NCBI GenBank assembly: GCA_049115955.1
Contig: JAGDZJ010000011.1
Location: forward strand, 43,862-107,861
Source of the DNA: Salinispirillum sp049115955
GTDB taxonomy: Bacteria > Pseudomonadota > Gammaproteobacteria > Pseudomonadales > Natronospirillaceae
DNA length: 64,000 nucleotides
Direction of reading: 5' to 3'
Of this stretch, positions 50,270-59,576 are shown in pieces. Positions within the stretch are counted from its first letter, which is position 1. Every line of letters begins with the position of its first letter. Position numbers and translations under genes: made by a program. Under the pieces are notes generated by a model, which saw only the letters and a program-made list of their open reading frames with translations, did not search any database and was not told where the DNA came from.

Positions 50270-51355
50270 TCAGCTTTGGCTCATTTCCGCCAGCAGTTCT
50301 GCTTGGTGCTCATTGCGCAGTGGGCCAATGACGTCTTCCAAGCGGCCTTCCATGATCTCGTCCAGCTTATAGAGCGTTAAGTTAATGCGGTGATCGGTAA
50401 CCCGACCCTGTGGGTAGTTGTAGGTTCGAATACGCTCTGAGCGGTCTCCGCTACCCACCAGAGACTTACGCTGTGACGCTTGCTCGGCGTGCGCGGCGTC
50501 TTTGGTGGCCTGTTCCAACTTGGTCGCCAGCAACGACATGGCTTTCGCTTTGTTCTTGTGCTGCGAACGTTCGTCCTGACACTCCACCACGATGCCCGTG
50601 GGTAAATGCACAATACGAATGGCCGAATCGGTGGTGTTAACGTGCTGTCCACCGGCACCTGATGAGCGAAAGGTGTCGATGCGCAGGTCGTTTTTGTTGA
50701 TTTCGATCTCGCCGCTTTCATCGGCTTCCGCCATAACGGCAACGGTGCAGGCCGAGGTATGAATACGCCCCTGCGATTCGGTTTCCGGCACGCGCTGTAC
50801 GCGGTGCGCGCCTGACTCAAACTTCATTTGGGCGTAGACGCCAGTCCCAACCACACGCGTAATGATTTCTTTATAGCCGCCGTGCTCACCGTCGCTGGCG
50901 CTGATTACTTCCACTTTCCAGCGCTGGGCCTCGGCGTATTTGGAATACATGCGAAACAGATCACCGGCGAAAATAGCGGCTTCGTCACCGCCGGTTCCGG
51001 CGCGAATTTCCAAATAGATGTTTTTGTCGTCGTCGGGATCCTTCGGCATGAGCAATTTTTGCAGCTCAAGCTCCAACGTTTCCAGACGCTCTGCGGCTGA
51101 CTTCAGTTCTTCCTGACCCATTTCGCGCATGTCAGGATCACTGTCTTCAATCAGCAACCGCGCTTCGGTCTGATCTGCCAGCGCGTTCTGATATTCAGAA
51201 AAAGTCTGTACCAGCGGTTCTAAATCCGAGTACTCGCGTGAGTATTGCCGAAACTCGTCCTGCCGGCTGATGACGCCTGCGTCAGAAAGCAGGGCCGACA
51301 ATTCTTCGAAGCGTTCAATGAGGTGTTCCAGTTTTGCTTTTAACGATGCTTTCAT
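50270..51355 (-). CDS. prfA: Peptide chain release factor 1
   Basis: Reads UAA and UAG. 361 residues. The catalytic GGQ is at 235-237 (SSGAGGQHVN), and the stop-codon reading PxT motif is PET at 190-192 (RVPETESQGRIHTS), within the normal RF1 variation. Starts inside the hemA stop (ATGA). Standard hemA-prfA-prmC order. Confidence 0.97.
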   Translation of the reverse strand: MKASLKAKLEHLIERFEELSALLSDAGVISRQDEFRQYSREYSDLEPLVQTFSEYQNALADQTEARLLIEDSDPDMREMGQEELKSAAERLETLELELQKLLMPKDPDDDKNIYLEIRAGTGGDEAAIFAGDLFRMYSKYAEAQRWKVEVISASDGEHGGYKEIITRVVGTGVYAQMKFESGAHRVQRVPETESQGRIHTSACTVAVMAEADESGEIEINKNDLRIDTFRSSGAGGQHVNTTDSAIRIVHLPTGIVVECQDERSQHKNKAKAMSLLATKLEQATKDAAHAEQASQRKSLVGSGDRSERIRTYNYPQGRVTDHRINLTLYKLDEIMEGRLEDVIGPLRNEHQAELLAEMSQS

Positions 51356-52641
51356 GTGTTAGGTATATCGCTGTCGGCCACGTCGTTGCCGTCTAACGAA
51401 TACATCTCCTGTACTAGCTGTATATGATCCGTTCGTCCAAGACGCCCGGCTTCCTTTAAAAACAATGATGGCTGATGCAGCAGCTTGTTGGTCAGGCTGT
51501 GCGTCAGTTGTTTCATGACTTCTGCCGCGTTGTCACCGCGTGACAAGCGCGCCAGTGCTTTATCCAATTCATTGTCGGCCTGTGCATTTACGCTTTGGCG
51601 CAGCGTACGAATGGTAGAGCTGGCTTGGCGTTCACGTACCGTGTCGGCGTATTGCTGCACGGCGCGGGTAATAATCTCATCGGCCTCAGCCGCAGCTTCT
51701 TGGCGTGAGCGTACGTTATCTTCAATGACTTGCTGCAGATCGTCGACGGTATAAAGATACACGTCATCCAGCTCGTTCACTTCCGGCTCAATGTCACGTG
51801 GCACGGCAATGTCTACCATGAACATGGGCTTGTGGCGACGCTGTTTCAAAGCCCGTTCTACCGCGCCCTTGCCGAGAATAGGCAATTGGCTTGCGGTTGA
51901 AGAAATGACGATGTCGGCTCGGGCCAAATGGTCGGGAATATCGCCCAACAGAATGGCGTGCGCACCCAGTTCAGCGGTAAGCTGCTGTGCGCGCTGCAGC
52001 GTGCGATTGGCCACCGTCATCCCCCCAATGCCGCGTTCGCGTAGGTGCCGAGCGACCAGTTCGATGGTTTCTCCTGCACCGATCAATAACGCATGGCAAT
52101 CGGCCAGATTACTGAACACATGGGTGCTCATATCGACCGCTGCGTAGGCCACCGACACGGGGTTACGCCCAATAGCGGTATCGGTACGCACCGTTTTAGC
52201 AACACCAAAACAATGCTGAAACAAACGATTCAGTTGACCTGCCACTGCATTTGACTCTCGGGCGACCGCGTAGGCCGACTTCAATTGCCCAAGAATCTGC
52301 GGCTCACCCAGCACCAGCGAGTCGAGACCCGACGCGACGCGAGACAGGTGACTGACCACATCCATATCACGGAATTCGTAGCTGCACGCGGCCAAGGCCT
52401 CTTCTGACAACTGGTGATAGTCAGCCAACCACTGGCGAAGTTGCCGCGCTACGTCTTCATTCTCGACTTCGCAATACAGCTCGCTGCGGTTACAGGTCGA
52501 CACGATCACCGCTTCTGACACACCACCCGACGCCAACAACGATTGATGCGCTGCCGTCAGCGTTTCAGGCGCGAACGCGACCTTCTCCCTGATATCGATG
52601 GGTGCGGTCTTGTGATTAATTCCGAGGGCAACTAAAGGCAT
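51352..52641 (-). CDS. hemA: Glutamyl-tRNA reductase
   Basis: First enzyme of C5 tetrapyrrole synthesis, reducing Glu-tRNA(Glu) to glutamate-1-semialdehyde. 429 residues from ATG 52641 (MPLVALGINHKTAP). Active-site cysteine C50 (VSTCNRSELY), NADPH-binding segment LLIGAGETIELVARHL, and C-terminal dimerisation helices. The frame is open to 52692 but the extra leader (MECNPCFFW) is not in the family. Divergent from the TPR lipoprotein gene, with a 173-base gap. Confidence 0.96.
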   Translation of the reverse strand: MPLVALGINHKTAPIDIREKVAFAPETLTAAHQSLLASGGVSEAVIVSTCNRSELYCEVENEDVARQLRQWLADYHQLSEEALAACSYEFRDMDVVSHLSRVASGLDSLVLGEPQILGQLKSAYAVARESNAVAGQLNRLFQHCFGVAKTVRTDTAIGRNPVSVAYAAVDMSTHVFSNLADCHALLIGAGETIELVARHLRERGIGGMTVANRTLQRAQQLTAELGAHAILLGDIPDHLARADIVISSTASQLPILGKGAVERALKQRRHKPMFMVDIAVPRDIEPEVNELDDVYLYTVDDLQQVIEDNVRSRQEAAAEADEIITRAVQQYADTVRERQASSTIRTLRQSVNAQADNELDKALARLSRGDNAAEVMKQLTHSLTNKLLHQPSLFLKEAGRLGRTDHIQLVQEMYSLDGNDVADSDIPNT

Positions 52642-52814
52642 AACTTTTGCGAGTCTATACTGCAACCAAAAAAAGCATGGGTTACACTCCATACTGTGCG
52701 GGCCTTACTGGGTTTCAAACCCGCTACCCTGCCTTGCATTTGCTAGAGCGGATGCGGTGAAACGGTGAAGGCTCTCTATTCTACATTAAAAATCAGCACT
52801 TTGGATGAATCGGC

Positions 52815-54554
52815 TTGTCGTATCTTAAAGGTTATTTAATCATTCTGGTCGGTGTTGTACTGCTGACGGGCTGTGCATCGTCACCTGAGCGGGCGCAAGA
52901 GCCCCTGCCGTTAGCACCGACGGAGCTGAGCACACCAACCGAGGCTTATGACACCGACGAACTGAGCGGTGAAGGCTTCTTTCGTATCGTGCTGGCAGAG
53001 CTCGCGTTACGGAACAACGAGCCCGAGCTTGCGCTCGAGCTATACGACGCTGCGCTCACCATGTATCCGAACAATATTGATATCCTGGCCCGCGTTGCGC
53101 CCTTGTCGATTCAGCTCGGCCAGATCGAAGCTGCCGCCTACTATTATGAACGCTGGACCGTGCTGACTCCGAACAATCTAGAAGCATGGCACGGCCTCTG
53201 GCAACTCAGTTTGGGCTTGGATCAATTACCTCCTGCGGTGAATGCGCTGGAGCAATTGCTGCTGCGCCAGCCAGATTTCGCACTCTATATTCCTTATGAT
53301 CTGTTACGTACTTGGCCCGTCGAGCAACAAGAACAGTTGCGCGCTGATTTAGCGGCCGCAACACTGCCGACGGATCGCTCCCCTGACCTGATGCTGCTGA
53401 ACGGTTTTTTAGCCTCTGAATTAGGTGATGACCGGACGGCGAATATTCTGTGGCGTGCGCTCGACAGTCAACTGCGCACCCCACAAGATTATCAAGCCTA
53501 CGGACAAACATTGATCGAACTCGGTTTGTGGCGTGGTGCCGACATTCTATTAAGCTCGGCCTCAGAGCGTTACCCGGAGATCGATCGATTCTATTTATCG
53601 CGCGCACAAGCTCAGCTCTCGCAAAACGATCAAAGCGGCGCCTTAGCGATCTTGAAAGAAGGGCTTGATGCACTGCCCGACAATCCCCGCTTGCTGCGTT
53701 TTGGCGGTGAGTTAGCGTATGTACAGGAAGACAGTGCGGCGCGCGGTTACTTTGAGCAGCTTATAGACACCGAGTTGGCATCCATTGGTTTCTACTATCT
53801 TGGGCGAATGGCAGAAGATATTGAGGATTACAACTCGGCGTTTGAATATTACCTGCAAGTAGGTGATCCGGACTGGGCTCCCAGCGCCATTCAGCGGCAA
53901 CTCAGGTTGATTGCAGCGGAGTTGGTACCTAGCATCGACATCCAGGATCTGTTCGAACAACACCGCCTGCATTTTGCGAACATACAACACCAGATTGCAG
54001 AACTGCATGGCCGCTTTTGGTACGACGACGGTCAATACGAGCGAGCTTACGAGGCTTACTCAAAAGGCCTAAGACTAGAGCCGACCGACATCACCCTACT
54101 CTATCTCCGTGCCTTGGCGGCTGAGCCTCTGATCTGGCTTGATAGCTTGGAAACCGATTTACGGAAAATTTTAGAGCTGGATCCAGACAACTCAGCGGCA
54201 CTGAACGCACTGGGTTATACTCTGGCAGACAGAACGGATCGTCTAGGCGAAGCGCGCCCACTAATAGAACGGGCGTACGAGTTGAACCCAACCAGCCCGG
54301 CCATTGTTGACAGTCTCGGTTGGCTCTATTTCCGCGAAGGCAACTATACGCGCGCCACTGAGGTGCTTCGCCAAGCGCTAGAGCTGCAAGGTACGGATCA
54401 AGACGATGACGAAATAGTCGCACATTACGTTGAAGCTCTTTGGCGTAACGGCGAAACAGATAAGGCGCTGACTGTGGCTGCGGAATGGCAGGCACAGCAC
54501 AGCAATACAGACCGCTTACAACGAATAATAGACCTGATCAATGAAGCACTTTAA
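52815..54554 (+). CDS. TPR-repeat lipoprotein upstream of lolB
   Basis: 579 residues, starting at TTG 52815 (MSYLKGYLIILVGVVLLTGC); the ATG ten bases earlier is out of frame. Lipobox LTGC with C20. The rest consists of TPR repeats (PELALELYDAALTMYPNNIDILARVAPLSI; LDPDNSAALNALGYTLADRTDRLGEARPLIERAYELNPTS-like, with DSLGWLYFREGNY). Such proteins precede lolB in Pseudomonas and relatives. The role is unknown; outer-membrane assembly is a guess from position. Confidence 0.85.
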   Translation: MSYLKGYLIILVGVVLLTGCASSPERAQEPLPLAPTELSTPTEAYDTDELSGEGFFRIVLAELALRNNEPELALELYDAALTMYPNNIDILARVAPLSIQLGQIEAAAYYYERWTVLTPNNLEAWHGLWQLSLGLDQLPPAVNALEQLLLRQPDFALYIPYDLLRTWPVEQQEQLRADLAAATLPTDRSPDLMLLNGFLASELGDDRTANILWRALDSQLRTPQDYQAYGQTLIELGLWRGADILLSSASERYPEIDRFYLSRAQAQLSQNDQSGALAILKEGLDALPDNPRLLRFGGELAYVQEDSAARGYFEQLIDTELASIGFYYLGRMAEDIEDYNSAFEYYLQVGDPDWAPSAIQRQLRLIAAELVPSIDIQDLFEQHRLHFANIQHQIAELHGRFWYDDGQYERAYEAYSKGLRLEPTDITLLYLRALAAEPLIWLDSLETDLRKILELDPDNSAALNALGYTLADRTDRLGEARPLIERAYELNPTSPAIVDSLGWLYFREGNYTRATEVLRQALELQGTDQDDDEIVAHYVEALWRNGETDKALTVAAEWQAQHSNTDRLQRIIDLINEAL

Positions 54555-55146
54555 TCATCTTACGTTACTGATACTGGTATTATTCTTTCTGGCTGCCTGT
54601 AGCGCTCGGCCTCCTGAACCTGTTGACCAAGCGGCCATGCTTACGCCCTGGCTTGAACATAGGGATAAAATGCGCGCACTAGAAAGCTGGACGGTGCAAG
54701 GCAGAGTGGGCGCCCGCACGGGCTCTGAAGGTGCTAACTTCAACGTCTATTGGCAGCAACAAGACACAGACTATAATATTCGCCTGAGCGGCCCGCTAGG
54801 ACAAGGTGGCGCATCCATCAGCGGCGGCTTTGGCTGGGCCGAACTGCGCACGTCGGACGATGTATTCTACGCTCAGTCGCTGGATGAATTGCTGAGTGAG
54901 ACAACCTCCCTAGAGCTGCCCTTGCACCATTTACAGTATTGGATGCGCGGCATTCCTGCACCTGGTACGCGCGCTGGCATCAAACTGAATAGCGATGCAT
55001 TGCTTGAACAGCTGGAGCAATACGGCTGGTCCGTACAATATGAGTCGTACCATGCTGATACGCAACTACCGCATCGCTTCAATATTCGTTTTGAAGACAA
55101 CAGTGCCCGCATCATAATCTCTAGTTGGGAGCTTACCGGTGCGTGA
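54541..55146 (+). CDS. lolB: Outer-membrane lipoprotein receptor LolB
   Basis: Accepts lipoproteins from LolA and inserts them into the outer membrane. 201 residues. Signal peptide with lipobox LAAC (C20), then WTVQGRVGART, the LSGPLGQGGASISGG segment and YWMRGIPAPGT, as in LolB. Overlaps the TPR gene by 14 bases and ispE by 8. Confidence 0.95.
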   Translation: MKHFNHLTLLILVLFFLAACSARPPEPVDQAAMLTPWLEHRDKMRALESWTVQGRVGARTGSEGANFNVYWQQQDTDYNIRLSGPLGQGGASISGGFGWAELRTSDDVFYAQSLDELLSETTSLELPLHHLQYWMRGIPAPGTRAGIKLNSDALLEQLEQYGWSVQYESYHADTQLPHRFNIRFEDNSARIIISSWELTGA

Positions 55147-55993
55147 CGCGGCGCAGGCTCCCATTGCAGTGACCTCACCCGCCAAACTCAATTTAATGCT
55201 TCACATTATCGGCCGCCGCCTTGACGGCTACCACGAGTTGCAAACGCTGTTTCAACTGTTGGACTACGGCGACCGCATGGTGTTTACGCCGACGACGGTG
55301 ACGTCCGAAGTAATACTGGAAGATAATTCCGGGCTACCGAAAGAAGACAACCTCGTCTGGCGCGCTGCGGAGCTGCTTCGTCCTACCCGGACATTGGACT
55401 GCGGATTGTGCATTGAGTTAGAAAAAGTTCTGCCTATGGGGGGCGGCCTAGGCGGCGGTAGCTCAAATGCCGCGACGACCTTGCTAGTGGTTAATAAACT
55501 TTGGCGCTGCAACCTAGAAATAGACACCTTGGCGGATTTAGGTCGCCAATTAGGTGCTGACGTACCGGTGTTCGTGCGCGGAAACTCGGCATGGGCGGAA
55601 GGCGTCGGTGAGCAATTGACGCCCGTAACCCTTCCTAACGATTGGTTTGTCGTTGCTCACCCCGACATTCATGTTTCTACCGCCGACATATTTAGCAGTC
55701 CCCGTTTGACACGAAATAGTCAAAAAACGACAATACGCACCGCATTGGCAGGGGATGGTCGAAATGACTGCGAGGCAACAGTGCGTAATACGTATCCAGA
55801 GATCGCCGACATGCTGGATACCATGCATAAACTGGGGCCTGCACGACTGACCGGAACCGGAGCTTGTGGTTTTATTTCCTTCAAAACCGAGGCGGAAGCA
55901 AGAAACGCAGCGCAGCAATTGGCGCGTGACTATGCTGTATTTGTCGCCCAAGGAATCAATCGCTCGCCGGTTGCGTCTATTATTGACGCCTAA
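55139..55993 (+). CDS. ispE: 4-diphosphocytidyl-2-C-methyl-D-erythritol kinase
   Basis: GHMP kinase of the MEP isoprenoid pathway. 284 residues starting GTG 55139 within the lolB end. PAKLNLMLHIIGRRLDGYHEL is the substrate signature; ATP-loop MGGGLGGGSSNAAT; C-terminal GTGACGFI. The next gene prs begins 25 bases on; the tRNA often found between ispE and prs in Pseudomonas is absent. Confidence 0.96.
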   Translation: MRDAAQAPIAVTSPAKLNLMLHIIGRRLDGYHELQTLFQLLDYGDRMVFTPTTVTSEVILEDNSGLPKEDNLVWRAAELLRPTRTLDCGLCIELEKVLPMGGGLGGGSSNAATTLLVVNKLWRCNLEIDTLADLGRQLGADVPVFVRGNSAWAEGVGEQLTPVTLPNDWFVVAHPDIHVSTADIFSSPRLTRNSQKTTIRTALAGDGRNDCEATVRNTYPEIADMLDTMHKLGPARLTGTGACGFISFKTEAEARNAAQQLARDYAVFVAQGINRSPVASIIDA

Positions 55994-56018
55994 ACCCCGT
56001 TAAATGTGAGCTTTTCTT

Positions 56019-56996
56019 ATGTCTAATGACCACTCGCAACCACTCGAGGACAGCAGCGTGTCAAACATGATGGTTTTCACGGGGACAGCCAACCCTGAAC
56101 TGGCCGAACAGGTAACAAAACGTCTTGATATCCCCCTCGGCGCCGCTCGGGTTGATAAGTTCAGCGATGGTGAAGTAGCCATTGAAATCGACGAAAATGT
56201 ACGTGGTGCCGATGTATTCATCATCCAACCCACCTGCGCTCCCACCAACAAAAACCTCATGGAATTGGTACTGTTGATTGACGCCTTACGGCGCTCCTCA
56301 GCAGGTCGTATCACGGCGGTGATGCCCTATTTCGGCTATGCACGCCAAGACCGTCGTCCGCGCTCCAGCCGTGTACCCATTAGTGCCAAGGTCGTCGCCG
56401 ACATGCTGACGGTGGTCGGCTCTGACCGCGTACTCACGGTTGATCTTCACGCCGATCAGATTCAGGGTTTCTTTTCTATCCCGGTAGACAACATCTACGG
56501 TTCGCCAATTTTGCTCGACGACATCGTTAAGCAAAACTATGAAAACAAGGTCGTAGTGTCTCCTGACATCGGCGGTGTAGTGCGTGCTCGTGCGATCGCC
56601 AAACAGTTGAACGCTGACCTGGCCATCATCGACAAGCGCCGCCCGAAAGCCAATCAGTCAGAAGTCATGAACATCATTGGTGATGTAACCGACCGCACCT
56701 GTATTTTGGTCGATGATATGGTCGATACCGCAGGTACACTGTGCATGGCCGCTTCTGCCCTGAAGAAATTCGGTGCGCGTGAAGTAGTGGCTTACGCCAC
56801 CCACCCTGTATTGTCCGGTCCGGCCATCGAACGCGTCGCCAGCGCCGACTTGCAGTTGGTGGTAACAGACAGTATTCCCCTCTCGCCTGAGGCAAAACAA
56901 TGTGGTAATATCCGCCAGCTTTCAATGGCGGGTATTCTGGCAGAAGCCATTCGCCGCATAAGCAACGAAGAATCCATTAGCGCCATGTTCCGATAA
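56019..56996 (+). CDS. prs: Ribose-phosphate pyrophosphokinase
   Basis: Makes PRPP from ribose 5-phosphate and ATP. 325 residues; the N-terminus has an extra ~13 residues compared with E. coli before MMVFTGTANPELA. ATP/flexible-loop region YFGYARQDRRPRSSRVPISAK and PRPP-binding CILVDDMVDTAGTL are intact. An internal ATG at MMVFTG (about 56067) could be the true start. Confidence 0.95.
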   Translation: MSNDHSQPLEDSSVSNMMVFTGTANPELAEQVTKRLDIPLGAARVDKFSDGEVAIEIDENVRGADVFIIQPTCAPTNKNLMELVLLIDALRRSSAGRITAVMPYFGYARQDRRPRSSRVPISAKVVADMLTVVGSDRVLTVDLHADQIQGFFSIPVDNIYGSPILLDDIVKQNYENKVVVSPDIGGVVRARAIAKQLNADLAIIDKRRPKANQSEVMNIIGDVTDRTCILVDDMVDTAGTLCMAASALKKFGAREVVAYATHPVLSGPAIERVASADLQLVVTDSIPLSPEAKQCGNIRQLSMAGILAEAIRRISNEESISAMFR

Positions 56997-57003
56997 AGGC
57001 TTG

Positions 57004-57122
57004 CTGAAAGCCGCACCACGTGTGGCTTTCAGAGCATGACGCTGATAGGGGCATAAGCCCCAAGGTGGCAATTGCCACTGCGACGGCTGTGATCATTGGT
57101 CGCGATGTTCACGGCTTTTTTT
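57004..57122 (+). promoter_or_regulatory. Multi-hairpin leader of rplY with terminator-like end
   Basis: Four stems follow the prs stop: CTGAAAGCC/GGCTTTCAG (57004-57032), GGGGC/GCCCC (57048-57061), GTGGC/GCCAC (57065-57078) and GCTGTGA/TCACGGC (57086-57115), the last directly followed by a seven-T run, 20 bases before the rplY ATG. The last stem plus T-run just ahead of the Shine-Dalgarno (CGGAG) looks like an attenuator. A ribosomal-protein L25 leader family has been proposed for gammaproteobacteria; whether this belongs to it needs covariance-model searching. Confidence 0.55.
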
Positions 57123-57141
57123 ATTAAACGGAGTAAATACA

Positions 57142-57768
57142 ATGTCTCAAGTATACAACCTGGCTGCTGAAGAGCGCACAGATTCAGGCAAAGGTGCGAG
57201 CCGCCGCCTGCGTCGCGAAGGCAAGATTCCAGCAGTCATGTACGGTGGCACAAAGGCCCAGAAGCCTGTAAGCCTGTCTTTCAGTGCTTCAGCCATTGCC
57301 AAGGCTACTCAGAACGAAGGCTTTTTCTCGCACGTTCTGACCTTGGAAATCGGTGGTAAAGATCAGCAAGTAGTCCTGATGGACATGCAGCGTCACCCGG
57401 CACGTGGCGACGTTATGCACATGGATTTCGAGCGCGTAACGAAAACCACTAAGGTCCACAAGCGCGTTCCTCTGCACTTCATCAATGAAGATAAGTGCGT
57501 GGGCGTGAAAGCGGGCGGCCTGTTGCTGCACAGCGAGAACAATGTAGAAATCACCTGTAAAGCGGCTGACCTGCCAGAGTTCATCGAAATCGATGTAGCT
57601 AAACTGGAAGTTGGTGGGGTGGTTCACTTGTCTGATATCGTTGTTCCTAAAGGTGTTACCTTGGTCGAACTGGCTAAAGGCGCTGAACACGATGCACCAG
57701 TCGTAAGCGTGCTGGGTGCCAAAGGCGGCGCTGCTGCTGATGAAGACGAAGAAGAAACTGAAGCCTAA
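57142..57768 (+). CDS. rplY: 50S ribosomal protein L25 (CTC type)
   Basis: Binds 5S rRNA. 208 residues, the long form with an additional C-terminal domain (general stress protein Ctc type). Begins with the L25 core (RTDSGKGASRRLRREGKIPAVMYGG), then the TL5-like C-domain (about 95-190) and an acidic tail (ADEDEEETEA). A good terminator follows. Confidence 0.96.
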   Translation: MSQVYNLAAEERTDSGKGASRRLRREGKIPAVMYGGTKAQKPVSLSFSASAIAKATQNEGFFSHVLTLEIGGKDQQVVLMDMQRHPARGDVMHMDFERVTKTTKVHKRVPLHFINEDKCVGVKAGGLLLHSENNVEITCKAADLPEFIEIDVAKLEVGGVVHLSDIVVPKGVTLVELAKGAEHDAPVVSVLGAKGGAAADEDEEETEA

Positions 57769-57783
57769 TAGCGCTTCAAGCGG

Positions 57784-57811
57784 AAAAAGGGGCTTCTGAG
57801 CCCCTTTTTTT
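57784..57811 (+). terminator. Terminator after rplY
   Basis: GGGGCT (57789-57794) pairs with AGCCCC (57799-57804), loop TCTG, preceded by five A and followed by seven T. Ends the rplY transcript; pth begins 29 bases later. Confidence 0.92.
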
Positions 57812-57840
57812 ATGGCAGACTTAGAAAAAGAGACAGTTGC

Positions 57841-58437
57841 ATGAGCCACAGTGATCGTATCAGTCTGGTCGTTGGCTTGGGAAATCCAGGCGCGCAATAT
57901 GACCGCACTCGTCACAATGCCGGTTTCGATTTTGTCGACCGTCTGGCCAGCCTGTGGCGCGGCCAATGGAAGTCCGACAAAAAATACGCGGGCGATCTCT
58001 GCCAAGTAACATTGGGGGAGCACACTCTGTGGCTATTGAAACCCATGACGTTTATGAACCGCAGCGGACAAGCTGTGGCAGCGCTGGCGAATTTCTACAA
58101 ATTGACGCCTGAACAAATTCTGGTCGCCCACGACGAGCTGGATCTCCCTCCCGGCGTGGCGCGCTTCAAGAAAGGCGGCGGTCATGGCGGGCACAATGGT
58201 TTGCGTGACATCATTGCTCAACTGGGCAATAACAAAGAATTTTACCGGCTACGCATAGGTATAGGGCATCCGGGAGACGCGCGCGATGTCGTCAACTATG
58301 TACTGACCAAAGCGGCGCCGAAGGAACAAAATAACATCGATGACGCCATTGCTGCGGCCACCAGTGAACTGCCACGGGTGTGCGACGGCGAATGGGCAAA
58401 GGCAATGAATTCCCTGCACAGCTTTAAAGCTGAGTAA
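57841..58437 (+). CDS. pth: Peptidyl-tRNA hydrolase
   Basis: Recycles peptidyl-tRNA by cleaving the ester bond. 198 residues. Signature LGNPGAQYDRTRHNAGF with the catalytic histidine, KPMTFMNRSGQ, and HDELDLPPG with the aspartate are present. Followed by ychF 21 bases later, the usual gammaproteobacterial pair. Confidence 0.97.
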   Translation: MSHSDRISLVVGLGNPGAQYDRTRHNAGFDFVDRLASLWRGQWKSDKKYAGDLCQVTLGEHTLWLLKPMTFMNRSGQAVAALANFYKLTPEQILVAHDELDLPPGVARFKKGGGHGGHNGLRDIIAQLGNNKEFYRLRIGIGHPGDARDVVNYVLTKAAPKEQNNIDDAIAAATSELPRVCDGEWAKAMNSLHSFKAE

Positions 58438-58458
58438 TTGAAAATTTAAGAGGTTAGT

Positions 58459-59553
58459 ATGGGTTTTAAATGTGGCATCGTCGGCTTGCCCAACGTCGGC
58501 AAATCAACTCTGTTTAATGCACTGACCAAAGCGGGCATTGATGCAGAAAACTTCCCGTTTTGTACCATTGAGCCAAATACGGGTGTTGTACCCGTGCCCG
58601 ACCCTCGGCAGGACAACTTGGCAGCCATCGTTAAACCCGAGCGTGTTGTACCCACCACCATGGAATTTGTGGATATCGCAGGCTTGGTCGCCGGTGCATC
58701 GAAAGGGGAAGGATTGGGCAACCAGTTCTTGGCCAATATTCGCGAAACAGATGCCATTGCGCATGTGGTTCGTTGCTTCGACAATGACAACGTCATTCAC
58801 GTGGCCAACAAAGTTGACCCAGCGTCCGATATCGAAGTCATCAACACTGAACTGGCACTGGCCGATCTCGACAGCGTCGAAAAGCAGTTACTGAAGCTGC
58901 AAAAGAAAGCCAAAGGCCAGGACAAAGACGCTATTCGTCAGTTGGAAGTACTGCAACGCGTTTTACCGCACCTGAACGAAGCCAAGCCGTTGCGTTCGTT
59001 CCCGCTGGAAGCCGATGAACGTGAGATGCTGAACACGCAGTTTCATCTGCTGACCCTGAAACCCACCATGTACATCGCTAACGTCGATGAAGACGGGTTT
59101 GAGAATAACCCCCTCTTAGACCGTGTGATAGCCATTGCTGAAGAAGAAGGTGCGCAGGTCGTCGCGATCTGCAATAAGCTAGAAGCTGAAATAGCTGAAC
59201 TGGAAGACGATGAGCGCGATGAGTTCTTAGCCGACATGGGCATGGACGAGCCAGGTCTGAACAAAGTGATTCGTGCGGGTTATGAGTTGCTGGGCTTGCA
59301 CACCTACTTTACCGCAGGCGTAAAAGAAGTACGTGCCTGGACGGTACGCATTGGCGCTACCGCACCCCAAGCGGCAGGCGTTATTCATACCGACTTCGAA
59401 AAAGGTTTTATCCGCGCTGAAACCATCGCGTATAACGACTTCATCCAATATAAGGGTGAACAAGGCGCGAAAGAGGCTGGCAAGATGCGCCTTGAAGGCA
59501 AAGAGTACATCGTGAAAGACGGAGACGTTATGCATTTCCGCTTTAACGTCTAA
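58459..59553 (+). CDS. ychF: Ribosome-binding ATPase YchF (Obg family)
   Basis: P-loop NTPase that prefers ATP over GTP and is linked to translation and redox stress. 364 residues. Walker A GLPNVGKST, switch DIAGLVAGASKGEGLGNQFL, an atypical G4 (CNKLEAE), coiled-coil insertion and a C-terminal TGS domain (about 280-364). A stem AAAGTCCGA/TCGGGCTTT starting at 59567 may serve as shared terminator with thiQ. Confidence 0.96.
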   Translation: MGFKCGIVGLPNVGKSTLFNALTKAGIDAENFPFCTIEPNTGVVPVPDPRQDNLAAIVKPERVVPTTMEFVDIAGLVAGASKGEGLGNQFLANIRETDAIAHVVRCFDNDNVIHVANKVDPASDIEVINTELALADLDSVEKQLLKLQKKAKGQDKDAIRQLEVLQRVLPHLNEAKPLRSFPLEADEREMLNTQFHLLTLKPTMYIANVDEDGFENNPLLDRVIAIAEEEGAQVVAICNKLEAEIAELEDDERDEFLADMGMDEPGLNKVIRAGYELLGLHTYFTAGVKEVRAWTVRIGATAPQAAGVIHTDFEKGFIRAETIAYNDFIQYKGEQGAKEAGKMRLEGKEYIVKDGDVMHFRFNV

Positions 59554-59576
59554 GAAGTGCTTACTGCAAAGTCCGA

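Noticed and set aside
50420..50440. GGTTCGAAT-like sequence resembling a tRNA T-loop near 50425
   Set aside because: It lies inside prfA in frame with conserved residues and has no acceptor or anticodon stems around it.
55994..56018. tRNA gene expected between ispE and prs by analogy with Pseudomonas
   Set aside because: The gap is only 25 bases; nothing fits.
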